60,719 bases of DNA. Origin: Gammaproteobacteria bacterium. Lineage in GTDB: Bacteria; Pseudomonadota; Gammaproteobacteria; WFUO01. Below are positions 40,903-48,572 of the stretch, piece after piece. The stretch spans positions 1-60,719 of the forward strand of contig WFUO01000053.1 in the NCBI GenBank assembly GCA_015484945.1, written 5' to 3'. A model generated the notes under the pieces. The model had not been told where the DNA came from, ran no database searches, and was given only the letters and a program-made list of their open reading frames with translations. Position 1 is the first letter of the stretch; the number at the start of each line of letters is the position of its first letter. The position numbers and the translations under genes were made by a program.

Positions 40903-42093
40903 ATGATCAACCCGATTGGATCCGACAAACTCATGCCCCTGTTCGTCTATGACGACAAGCAGCACGAGGCGCTGATGCATGAGGCCGAAACCCTGCCATC
41001 CATACTGATCAGCTCCGCGGCCGCCGGCAACGCGGTGATGATGGGCGGCGGTTACTTTACGCCCCTGAAGGGCTTCATGAACGTAGCCGATGCGATGGGC
41101 TGCGCCGAGAACATGAAGATGACCGACGGCACCTTCTTCCCGGTACCGGTGCTGAACCTGGTCGAGAACGCCGACGCCATCAAGGGCGCCAAGCGCATCG
41201 CCCTGCGCGACCCCAATGTCGAGGGCAACCCGGTGATCGCCATCCAGGACGTCGAGGCCATCGAGGAGATCAGCGACGAACAGATGCAGTTCATGACCGA
41301 GAAGGTCTATCGCACCACCGATATGGAGCACCCCGGCGTGGCCGCGTTCAACAGCGTTGGCCGCATGGCCATCTCGGGTCCGATCCAGGTGCTCAACTTC
41401 AGCTACTTCATTCTCGATTTCCCGGACACCTTCCGTACCGCGGTCGAGATCCGCAACGAGATCGCCGAACGCGGCTGGAACAAGGTAGTCGCGTTCCAGA
41501 CCCGCAACCCGATGCACCTGGCCCATGAAGAGCTGTGCCACATGGCCATGGAACGCACCGGCGCCGATGGCCTGGTCATCCACATGCTGCTCGGCAAGCT
41601 CAAGCCGGGCGATATCCCCGCACCGGTGCGCGACGCCGCGATCCGCAAGATGGTAGAGCTGTACTTCCCGCCGAACTCGGTCATGGTCACCGGCTACGGC
41701 TTCGACATGCTCTATGCCGGCCCGCGCGAGGCTGTGCTGCACGCCTATTTCCGCCAGAACATGGGCGCCACGCATTTCATCATCGGCCGCGACCATGCCG
41801 GCGTGGGCGACTACTACGGCGCCTTCGACGCACAGACCATCTTCGACGAGGAAGTGCCGCCTGGTGCGTTGCAAATAGAAATCTTCCGCGCCGACCACAC
41901 GGCCTGGTCGAAGAAACTGAACAAGGTCGTCATGATGCGCGAGGCGCCGGATCACACCAAGGACGACTTCGTGCTGCTCTCCGGCACCAAGGTGCGCGAG
42001 ATGCTCGGCCAGGGCATCGCGCCGCCCAAGGAGTTCTCGCGCCCGGAAGTCGCACAGATCCTGATCGACTACTACCAGAGCCTGAACGACTGA
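40903..42093 (+). CDS. sat: Dissimilatory ATP sulfurylase Sat
   Basis: A 396-residue enzyme from ATG 40903, preceded by GAGGATG. The nucleotide-binding motif QTRNPMHLAH is at residues 199-208 and GRDHAGVGDYYG lies near 290. It converts APS and pyrophosphate to ATP and sulfate, the last step of the indirect sulfite oxidation pathway begun by AprBA. Length and motifs fit the single-chain form used by sulfur oxidisers and sulfate reducers, not CysDN. It is monocistronic and ends in a strong terminator. Confidence 0.95.
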   Translation: MINPIGSDKLMPLFVYDDKQHEALMHEAETLPSILISSAAAGNAVMMGGGYFTPLKGFMNVADAMGCAENMKMTDGTFFPVPVLNLVENADAIKGAKRIALRDPNVEGNPVIAIQDVEAIEEISDEQMQFMTEKVYRTTDMEHPGVAAFNSVGRMAISGPIQVLNFSYFILDFPDTFRTAVEIRNEIAERGWNKVVAFQTRNPMHLAHEELCHMAMERTGADGLVIHMLLGKLKPGDIPAPVRDAAIRKMVELYFPPNSVMVTGYGFDMLYAGPREAVLHAYFRQNMGATHFIIGRDHAGVGDYYGAFDAQTIFDEEVPPGALQIEIFRADHTAWSKKLNKVVMMREAPDHTKDDFVLLSGTKVREMLGQGIAPPKEFSRPEVAQILIDYYQSLND

Positions 42094-42119
42094 GCCTGTT
42101 ACAGGCCAGGCACCGAAGA

Positions 42120-42142
42120 AGCCCGCTGCACGCGGGCTTTTT
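42120..42142 (+). terminator. Terminator after sat
   Basis: AGCCCGC (42120-42126) pairs with GCGGGCT (42132-42138) around TGCAC, followed by a run of T (42138-42142). It is 26 bp past the sat stop. Confidence 0.9.
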
Positions 42143-42304
42143 CATTGATATCCGCTTTGCAGCCGGCATGCTCCACCGGGCCAGGGCACACGTCACAGGC
42201 ACCCTGGCGCCAATTATTTCCCGCCAATGTGCAACTTATTTCAATCGTGACACTCCAAGGCTTACGGGCAGCCAAGCCCGCAACAGACCAAAGGAGTTGA
42301 CCCA

Positions 42305-42610
42305 ATGAAATCGACCAGAAAACCCATCACTGCCGTCATCGGATCGGCCTTCGTCAGTTCTGCCCTGATCATGGGCGCGGCACAGGCCAGGAACGCCAAC
42401 CCCTTCGCCATGAACGAACTGTCAACAGGCTATACCCTGGCACAAGGTGACAAACCCGCCGAAAAGGACGTCAGGAAGGGCAAGGAAGGCAATTGTGGCG
42501 AGGGCAAGTGCGGCGCCAACAAGAGCAAGATGAAACCCGGTGAAGGCAAGTGCGGCGCCAACAAGGACAAGATGAAGGACCATGAGGGAAAATGTGGCGG
42601 CATGAAATAA
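42305..42610 (+). CDS. HvfA-like RiPP metallophore precursor with EGKCG repeats
   Basis: A 101-residue secreted precursor with a strong AAGGAG ribosome binding site. The signal peptide is residues 1-28 (ending MGAAQA). After it comes NPFAMNELSTGY, a segment typical of HvfA-type precursors. The C-terminal part carries E-G-N-C-G (61-65) and three E-G-K-C-G units (66-70, 80-84, 94-98), the last three at an exact 14-residue period. In known HvfA families, E-G-K-C-G cysteines are converted by MNIO (DUF692) enzymes into oxazolone/thioamide copper ligands. No MNIO (HvfB) or HvfC partner gene lies next to it here. A terminator follows. Confidence 0.8.
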   Translation: MKSTRKPITAVIGSAFVSSALIMGAAQARNANPFAMNELSTGYTLAQGDKPAEKDVRKGKEGNCGEGKCGANKSKMKPGEGKCGANKDKMKDHEGKCGGMK

Positions 42611-42634
42611 CCTGCTGCAGCTTTCATAAAGACG

Positions 42635-42658
42635 AGGCCCGGCATTGCCGGGCCTTTT
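42635..42658 (+). terminator. Terminator after the HvfA-like gene
   Basis: AGGCCCGGC (42635-42643) pairs with GCCGGGCCT (42647-42655) around ATT, followed by T to 42658. It may also serve the convergent porin gene. Confidence 0.88.
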
Positions 42659-42733
42659 GCACTACATTCCTTTGCCATGGCGAATAACCTTATCGAAGGT
42701 CACCGCCTGTCCATGATGGCAACGTCCAGTAAA

Positions 42734-43807
42734 TCAGAACTTGAAAACAATACCCAGCGAGAACGCGCTTGGGCTGCCACCCAGGTCGGTCTTGATTTCA
42801 TCACCATGGCCGCCATCGGCGCCCTGATACCTGGCATTGGTATCGTTGTTCGTGCGCGTGTAGGCCGCATACCAGGTCGTTTTCTTGTTGAGCTTGCCAA
42901 ACAACCCCAGCGACAAGGAATCTGCGCCCGAAGAGGCAACGCCATCATAATCATTGGCCTTCATGTATTCGGCCTTGATGGTCTTGCCGCCACCGATCTT
43001 GATGGCGCCGTTGATCCCCCAGGCGCTGCGGTTCAGCGAACTGCCGGCCGTATCGGTGTCGATGTTCTCGTATATGAACCCCAGCCTGATATTGTTGATA
43101 CTGTATTTGACGGCCGCGCGCATGCCCTTGACGCCGGTGGCACCACCGAGGCTGTTGTCACCCCAGTTGACATAACCGAACGCGATATACAGCGGACCAC
43201 TCTTGTAGAACGCGGCGGCGCTGAACATGTCAAGATCATTGTTGTCGATACCACCCGAGGCGCTGTCCTTGCCATCAGGCGAGTATTGCAGCATGAGTTT
43301 TACGTCACCAAACCTGTTGACATACATCAGCATGTTCTTGGCGCGGTTATTGACCTTGTTGCCGGTGGTGGCGCCCGCGCCCATGATCTTTCGGCGGTCA
43401 CCGACCGAATCGCCAAAATTACTCCACTTGCTGGCAACGATCTTGAACGGCGTGTCATGGTAACCGAACAGGATGCGACCGAACCCCCCTTTCAGCCCAA
43501 GATAGGTATTACGGCTGGCAAAGGTGCCACTGGCTTCATCGAAGCGTATTTCCTGCTCTATCTGATACAAGCCGGTCAGTCCACTGTCGATCGGTATCGC
43601 GCCCTTGAACCCCAGCCGGGTCGAGTTACTGGAGAGACTGAAATCGTTCTGGCCGTTCGGCGCCGCGCGGTCATTGTCACTCATATCGGCCGACAGATGG
43701 ATCTTGCCATAGACCACCAGCTTCTTGCCGACCACCTCGATGGCATTGGCAGCAACCGGGATCATCAGCGCACCGGCCAGTGCCAGACTCATCATTTTCT
43801 TTTGCAT
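42734..43807 (-). CDS. Outer-membrane porin (Gram-negative porin family)
   Basis: A 357-residue protein from ATG 43807 (GGAG upstream); the open frame runs further back without a signal peptide. It has a signal peptide (MMSLALAGALMIPVAANA), then alternating hydrophobic strands such as LVVYGKIHLSADMS, STRLGFKGAIPID, YLGLKGGFGRILFGYHD and ending in SLGIVFKF with the terminal Phe needed for BAM insertion. The GGFGRILFGYHDTPF turn is typical of the porin_4 family. A four-repeat Pho box upstream suggests induction by phosphate starvation and thus an anion/phosphate role, which is an inference. Confidence 0.9.
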   Translation of the reverse strand: MQKKMMSLALAGALMIPVAANAIEVVGKKLVVYGKIHLSADMSDNDRAAPNGQNDFSLSSNSTRLGFKGAIPIDSGLTGLYQIEQEIRFDEASGTFASRNTYLGLKGGFGRILFGYHDTPFKIVASKWSNFGDSVGDRRKIMGAGATTGNKVNNRAKNMLMYVNRFGDVKLMLQYSPDGKDSASGGIDNNDLDMFSAAAFYKSGPLYIAFGYVNWGDNSLGGATGVKGMRAAVKYSINNIRLGFIYENIDTDTAGSSLNRSAWGINGAIKIGGGKTIKAEYMKANDYDGVASSGADSLSLGLFGKLNKKTTWYAAYTRTNNDTNARYQGADGGHGDEIKTDLGGSPSAFSLGIVFKF

Positions 43808-43891
43808 GCTTGACTCCGTATCGTTGATATCTTGACGGGATGCCCTCACAGCGAGACATCCGCTTACGGAGCGACACAATGCCGAAGCTCC

Positions 43892-43931
43892 ATGACCATT
43901 GGATGAAACGGCGATGAAAGTTTGATGACAG
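43892..43931 (-). promoter_or_regulatory. Pho box (four 11-bp-spaced repeats) of the porin gene
   Basis: On the minus strand the 7-mers CTGTCAT, CTTTCAT, GTTTCAT and TGGTCAT begin exactly 11 bp apart (forward starts 43925, 43914, 43903, 43892). The PhoB consensus is CTGTCAT repeats with 4-bp spacers. The first three match strongly and the fourth partly. The site ends 85 bp upstream of the porin start codon. Confidence 0.72.
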
Positions 43932-44006
43932 CACGACAAGGTGTATCCTGATAACACGCAATCGTTGAGATAACGACACATACAACGACATGAAAGAAAT
44001 GACACC

Positions 44007-44435
44007 ATGAGCGGATTCAACAATACAATGATTCTGATGCCTCTGCTCGCGCAGGGCCTGCTGACCATCGCGGTATGGTTCTGGATGTACTGGACCCGCC
44101 TGCGCGCCATCGCCCGCGAGGGTATCGACCCGCAGCGCGCCGCGACGGCGGTCGAGGCGTCGCAATTGCTCAAGCCCATTGCCGGACCGTCGGACAATTT
44201 CGTCAACCTGTTCGAGGTGCCGGTGCTGTTCTACGTGGCCGGACTGATGCTGTATGTGACGGGCCTGGCCGACAATCTGTACCTGTGGCTGCTATGGGCC
44301 TTCGTGGTCCTGCGTATCATTCACAGCCTGATCCACTGCACCTACAACCGCGTCACCCACCGCTTCGCCGTCTATGCGCTGAGCACCCTGCTGCTGTGGG
44401 TGGTGTGGTTCAGGATGGCCTTCGAATTGTTCTAG
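44007..44435 (+). CDS. MAPEG-family membrane protein
   Basis: A 142-residue protein with four hydrophobic helices. The family pattern is seen in RAATAVEASQLLKPIAGPSD, then DNFVNLFEVPVLFYVAGLML and FVVLRIIHSLIHCTYNRVTH (the R-x-x-H-s-x-x-H-x-x-x-N signature). MAPEG proteins include membrane glutathione transferases and eicosanoid enzymes; bacterial members are mostly uncharacterised. It is divergent from the porin and convergent with the NapC-like gene. Confidence 0.88.
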   Translation: MSGFNNTMILMPLLAQGLLTIAVWFWMYWTRLRAIAREGIDPQRAATAVEASQLLKPIAGPSDNFVNLFEVPVLFYVAGLMLYVTGLADNLYLWLLWAFVVLRIIHSLIHCTYNRVTHRFAVYALSTLLLWVVWFRMAFELF

Positions 44436-44438
44436 TTA

Positions 44439-44528
44439 AGAGACAAGATAAAAGATACAAGAGAAAAGTGGTTGGCCGGTTGACTACCCCTCCACGGCTT
44501 TTATCTTTTATCTTGTATCTTTTCTCTG
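44439..44528. repeat. 30-bp imperfect inverted repeat (AAGATACAAGA family)
   Basis: The left arm (44439-44468) and the reverse complement of the right arm (44498-44527) agree at about 26 of 30 positions. Both are purine-rich with AAGATAAAAGATACAAGAG-like sequence. It lies between the convergent MAPEG and NapC-like genes and could act as a bidirectional terminator. The same sequence type occurs between soeB and soeC. Confidence 0.65.
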
Positions 44529-44536
44529 GTTTGCTT

Positions 44537-45202
44537 TCAATCAGGCGCGACGGACATGCCTTTGTGGCAATCACTGCATTCGCGTTTCTCACGGCGGAAT
44601 TTTTCATGCAGCTTGCCGTCCTTGTCGAAGTCTTCGGCAATCCGGTGGGCAATGCCCATATGGCAGTCGATGCAGGTCTTGCCATCCCTGGCCGATGCGG
44701 CATGCTTGCGCGCCGCCAGCCGTGATTGCTTCTTCAGCGCCATGGCCTTGAAACTGTGGCAGTTGCGGCATTCGCGCGAATCGGTTTCCTTCATCATGCG
44801 CCATACCCGTTTCGAGAGATACAGGCGCCGTTTGAGAAATTTCTCGCGCGTGTCGATGGTGCCGACGATCTTGTGGTAGAGCTCGTTGGTGGCGCTGATC
44901 TTGCGCGCGACCATGTGCACCCATTCACGCGGCACATGACAGTCCGGGCAGGTGGCCTTGACCCCGGTGGGATTGGAATAGTGAATGGTTTTGCGGTATT
45001 CCTTGTACACGTTGTCGCGCATTTCGTGACATGAAATACAGAATGCCTCGTTATTGGTCATCTCCATGGCCATGTTGAACCCGCCCCAGAACAGGATGCC
45101 GGTGACGAACATGATCATGGATGCCGGACAGGGATGTTCCTTCGCATATCGGAACATGCCGCCAATCTTGCGCCGCAGGAAGCCCTTTTTCTTTTCGCTC
45201 AT
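44537..45202 (-). CDS. napC: NapC/NirT-family multiheme cytochrome c with five CxxCH motifs
   Basis: A 221-residue protein with one N-terminal membrane anchor (MIMFVTGILFWGGFNMAM). Heme motifs are CISCH (55-59), CPDCH (85-89), CRNCH (145-149), CIDCH (177-181) and CSDCH (209-213). NapC-family quinol dehydrogenases normally have four; the fifth lies in the C-terminal tail. It would take electrons from quinol and deliver them to the periplasmic partners of the operon. It is the last gene of the nine-gene minus-strand operon and overlaps napF by 4 bp. Confidence 0.88.
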   Translation of the reverse strand: MSEKKKGFLRRKIGGMFRYAKEHPCPASMIMFVTGILFWGGFNMAMEMTNNEAFCISCHEMRDNVYKEYRKTIHYSNPTGVKATCPDCHVPREWVHMVARKISATNELYHKIVGTIDTREKFLKRRLYLSKRVWRMMKETDSRECRNCHSFKAMALKKQSRLAARKHAASARDGKTCIDCHMGIAHRIAEDFDKDGKLHEKFRREKRECSDCHKGMSVAPD

Positions 45203-45783
45203 ACGTTTTTCGTTTCCTTTTTCCAGGCCGTGATCAGGATGGCCGGGGGCTGCATGATGCAGGCCTCACGGCACAGGCCACAGCCGCTACAACGTTCGGC
45301 CTTGATGACCGGACGCTCACCCTCCCATCCCAGCGCACCATCGATCGGGCAACTGTCACGGCAGGCGCCGCACTCGGGCCCCTGATAGGGCAGACACTGT
45401 CCAGTGTCGATACTGGCCAGCGCCAGGCGTGGCCAGTAACGCCTGCCACCCTCTATCTCCGGCAAAGCCAGCGCGCCGGGCTCGCAGGCCGCAACACAGG
45501 GCCAGTCCTCACACAGGTGGCAACCATGATTGAGCAGATCCAGTGCCGGGGTGCCGGCCACGCTGGCACCCAGCCTGGCGGACAGGCCAAAGACCACGTC
45601 ATGCGGACAGGCCTTTTCACATTCGCCACAGCGCGTGCAGGCCAGCAGGAACTCCAGTTCGTCCAGTGCCCAGGGTGGACGTATCCAGTGCGCGGCCCGG
45701 GCTTCGGCCTTGCGCGCGGCCTCCTTGACGACGGTCTCGCCGGTCTTCTTCAGGCCGCGCCGGAAGAATTCACGCCGTTCCAC
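45199..45783 (-). CDS. napF: NapF-like four-cluster ferredoxin
   Basis: A 194-residue protein starting with GTG at 45783. It starts MERREFFRRGL and carries four cysteine groups: CTRCGECEKACPHDVV, CHLCEDWPCVAACEPGAL, CGACRDSCPIDGALG and CSGCGLCREACIMQPP. No signal peptide is convincing, so it may be cytoplasmic like NapF, which is linked to NapA maturation or electron supply. It overlaps the upstream polyferredoxin gene by 14 bp and the NapC-like gene by 4 bp. Confidence 0.82.
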   Translation of the reverse strand: MERREFFRRGLKKTGETVVKEAARKAEARAAHWIRPPWALDELEFLLACTRCGECEKACPHDVVFGLSARLGASVAGTPALDLLNHGCHLCEDWPCVAACEPGALALPEIEGGRRYWPRLALASIDTGQCLPYQGPECGACRDSCPIDGALGWEGERPVIKAERCSGCGLCREACIMQPPAILITAWKKETKNV

Positions 45784-47377
45784 AACTCGCCCCCAGCATG
45801 CGCATGACCATCGGCTGCATCAGCATCCACAGGTTGAAAAGGCTCACCACGGCCACGAACAGCAGCATTGGCAGCATGGCCAGGCGCAGACCGTCCGGCC
45901 GGTCCGTTACCAGACTCGCCAGACGTTTGCGCACCACCCGCACCGCGAGCCAGAAACCGGCCAGGATCAGCATGGCCTGCAAGGCAAACAACAGGTTCTG
46001 CGGGATCAGCGGGTTCAGGTGACGAATATGGATTTCTATGCTGCTCAATGGCCGCGCGCCAATACCCAGTGGATTTGCCAGCACAGACCAGAAGCCCTGG
46101 CTCTCGCGCACCAGATGATTGATGTTGTGCGCGATGTGATAGCAGAAGGCCAGCGGCAGGGTGGCCAGTGCCATCGCGGAAAACAGCCGTGCGCCATGGG
46201 TAATGCCGGTCAGGCGCCGCGTGACCGTCACGGCCAGCAGATACAGCAGAACGGGAACCAGCATGCTGGCGGCCATCAACACGCTAAATCCGGCGATCAC
46301 CCCGCTGCGTTCGCCCAGCCAGGTGGAAACTCCGGTGACCCAGGTATCCCAGAATGGCAGCATGGTCACGCCATGAAAGCTGGTCAGCGCCAGCAGGCCG
46401 AGCAGGAACCAGGCTTCGTCGTTGTGCGGTCGCACGTCGCTGAGCACCTCTTCGGCCACCGGCCGCAAGCGCCACGCGACGTTGTGATGCGGGCAGCTCT
46501 GCGTGCAGTTGCCGCACGACGTGCAATAGGTGTTCTGCTGCAATCGGCCAACGACCAGGTGGGTTGGACAGGGCTCGACCCGGTCATTGCCGTGATAGCA
46601 TTCGAGCGTCGTGCAGCGGGCGCAGATGTCGGGATCAATGGGACGCACCGCGACCGGCGATAGCCCTGCATAGAAACCGATCGTGCGCCCGACCGGGCAG
46701 AAGTAACGACAGAAGGCCTTGCGCTCAAAGATCGCCAGCGACAGCGTGGCGAGCACCACCATCAGCAGCGCCAGCAGGGCCGTGACATAGGGGTTGGTCG
46801 TCACCCCGACCCCCAGCTCGAGCCAGGTGAGGCCGATGAACATCATCAGCGCCGGCCATACGCTGCGCAATGGCCTGGGCACCTTGAGACCCAGGCCCAG
46901 CGCATGCTGCCGCCGCCAGAACAGCCTGCCCTTGACCAGCAGATTGGCCAGCGTGTCCCAGGGACACACGGCGCACCAGGCCGTGCCGACGAAGAAGATC
47001 GCAATCACCAGCCCCGCCCACCAGATCGTCCAGGTCAGCGTGGTGGCGAGGTTGCGCTCAGGTATCGGCGTTCCCGACAGGCCGGCATAGATGACGACGA
47101 GAAAAAACGCCAGCATCACCAGCTTCATTGTCATGAGCACAACCGGGCTGGCGGTCAGCCGGCGAACGATGCCGCCAGCCACCGGCACCCTGGCCAGACT
47201 GACGCCATTGGCCCCGGTGACCCCGGGCTCTCGCCGCAGCAGCACCCATGCGATGCCGGCCAGCATGCCGGCCAGCACCAGGTTGACCCATACATCCGGC
47301 AGGCCCGGGTGCATGGTCGGGCCCGTCTGTTCGATCGTCAACCAACGCCAGTCGGGAAGCCAGATCATTGGTATCAA
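45770..47377 (-). CDS. NosR/NapH-like polytopic polyferredoxin
   Basis: A 535-residue membrane protein starting at TTG 47377 (GAGG 7 nt upstream), with an ATG at 47368 as the alternative. It has about ten hydrophobic segments. Cysteine motifs WCAVCPWDTLANL and CRYFCPVGRTIGFYAG are the C-x-x-x-C-P type of NapH/NosR. They are followed by [4Fe-4S] groups CARCTTLECYHGNDRVEPCP and CTSCGNCTQSCPHHN. It has no NosR-type FMN domain. It is a second membrane polyferredoxin in this operon, in addition to NapH. Its stop overlaps napF. Confidence 0.78.
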   Translation of the reverse strand: MIPMIWLPDWRWLTIEQTGPTMHPGLPDVWVNLVLAGMLAGIAWVLLRREPGVTGANGVSLARVPVAGGIVRRLTASPVVLMTMKLVMLAFFLVVIYAGLSGTPIPERNLATTLTWTIWWAGLVIAIFFVGTAWCAVCPWDTLANLLVKGRLFWRRQHALGLGLKVPRPLRSVWPALMMFIGLTWLELGVGVTTNPYVTALLALLMVVLATLSLAIFERKAFCRYFCPVGRTIGFYAGLSPVAVRPIDPDICARCTTLECYHGNDRVEPCPTHLVVGRLQQNTYCTSCGNCTQSCPHHNVAWRLRPVAEEVLSDVRPHNDEAWFLLGLLALTSFHGVTMLPFWDTWVTGVSTWLGERSGVIAGFSVLMAASMLVPVLLYLLAVTVTRRLTGITHGARLFSAMALATLPLAFCYHIAHNINHLVRESQGFWSVLANPLGIGARPLSSIEIHIRHLNPLIPQNLLFALQAMLILAGFWLAVRVVRKRLASLVTDRPDGLRLAMLPMLLFVAVVSLFNLWMLMQPMVMRMLGASCGTA

Positions 47378-47946
47378 GTGCGTTCCTCGGCATGATGGCG
47401 GCTGGTCTGCAGACGCTGCAAACGCCGGCGCTGGATAACATTCACGCTCACCAGCAGCAGGACAATGACGATCACGGTGATGCCCAACGGGCCAACCGGT
47501 GACGGGTTGCCGATGCGAATCGGAAAATCGATCGTGTACGGCTCGCCATCGGCCTGGAATCTGGCCGTGATGATATAGTCGCCGGCCTTGTTGAACACGA
47601 AACCCTGACGATAGACATTGTCGTCAGGGTCCTGGGTGCCGATCACTTCGGGATCGGGCGCAAACCAGCGGTCGTCACGCACCAGAAAGGTCACCTTGCC
47701 GGCGAATGGCTTGCCATCCTTGATACGGCGCAGATACAGATTGACCCGGCCGCGTTCCTTCGGCCGGGGGAAAGCCGGAAACGCCATGAAGGTTGCGTAG
47801 TACTTGCCGATCCGTGTCTCGACCTGCATGCTCGGCGGGGTATTGGAATCCTCGTTGAGGCTGTAGGCCGGCCGGCCGAGCACGTGATGGGCTTGCGCGT
47901 CAAAGCCCAGCAGCAACAGGAACAACAGTATCAGGCGTCTTCTCAT
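47374..47946 (-). CDS. Membrane-anchored periplasmic FixH/YtkA-like protein
   Basis: A 190-residue protein from ATG 47946. It has a signal peptide (MRRRLILLFLLLLGFDAQA), a beta-sandwich-like periplasmic domain beginning HHVLGRPAYSLNED, and a C-terminal membrane helix (LGITVIVIVLLLVSVNVI). The layout resembles FixH or YtkA-like proteins, some of which handle copper, but the match is by architecture only. It overlaps both neighbours by 4 bp. Its conserved place inside the operon suggests an assembly or metal-handling role, which is an inference. Confidence 0.6.
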   Translation of the reverse strand: MRRRLILLFLLLLGFDAQAHHVLGRPAYSLNEDSNTPPSMQVETRIGKYYATFMAFPAFPRPKERGRVNLYLRRIKDGKPFAGKVTFLVRDDRWFAPDPEVIGTQDPDDNVYRQGFVFNKAGDYIITARFQADGEPYTIDFPIRIGNPSPVGPLGITVIVIVLLLVSVNVIQRRRLQRLQTSRHHAEERT

Positions 47947-48572
47947 TGGCGTTTTCTCCGGATGCCTATGCCATGTTTTGCCACGGTCCCCTCGGAGCGA
48001 TCGACGATCCTGATTGCGAGGCTGGGTTCCGGGCAGACTTCCACGCACAGCCCGCAACCGACACATCCCCGCTTGACGACGGGACGGTAGATATTGCCGG
48101 CCTTGAAGCCGATTGCATGCTCACCCAATGGACAGATACTGACACAGGCACCACAGATACCACGATCGACCCACGGATAACAGGCCACGCGGTCGATCTG
48201 GGCCACGCCCATGTCGATCTTGCGTATCGGCGTCTCCTGCAAGGCATCGGTCGGACAATGCTTCATGCACAGCCCGCACAGTATGCAGCCCTTGATCGAT
48301 GGATCGATATAGGGCGTGTTGCTGCGGTCTCCGCCCGTCCGGTCATGGAAACGGATCGCCCTGACGGGACAAACCTCGCCGCACAGCCCACAACCGATAC
48401 AGGCGGCATTGAAGGCCTTGTCATCCTTCAATGCCCCCGGGGGCCGGAGATGATTCTGCCGGGGGCGCGCCGTGGCCGGTGACAGCAGGCGCGCCAATCC
48501 GTAGGGCAGGGCAGAGAAGCCGATGATCGCTGTCGTAAAGACTGCCTTGCCGAGAAAGTCCCTGCGCCGCAT
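47943..48572 (-). CDS. napG: Second NapG/MauM-like periplasmic ferredoxin
   Basis: A 209-residue protein from ATG 48572, which overlaps the napH stop (TGATG). The Tat-like leader is MRRRDFLGKAVFTTAI. Four [4Fe-4S] groups follow: CIGCGLCGEVCPVRAI, CILCGLCMKHCPTDAL, CYPWVDRGICGACVSICP and CVGCGLCVEVCPEPSLAI. NapG passes electrons from NapH to NapA. Together with the napG-like gene upstream of napH this operon has two NapG-type proteins. Confidence 0.85.
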   Translation of the reverse strand: MRRRDFLGKAVFTTAIIGFSALPYGLARLLSPATARPRQNHLRPPGALKDDKAFNAACIGCGLCGEVCPVRAIRFHDRTGGDRSNTPYIDPSIKGCILCGLCMKHCPTDALQETPIRKIDMGVAQIDRVACYPWVDRGICGACVSICPLGEHAIGFKAGNIYRPVVKRGCVGCGLCVEVCPEPSLAIRIVDRSEGTVAKHGIGIRRKRQ

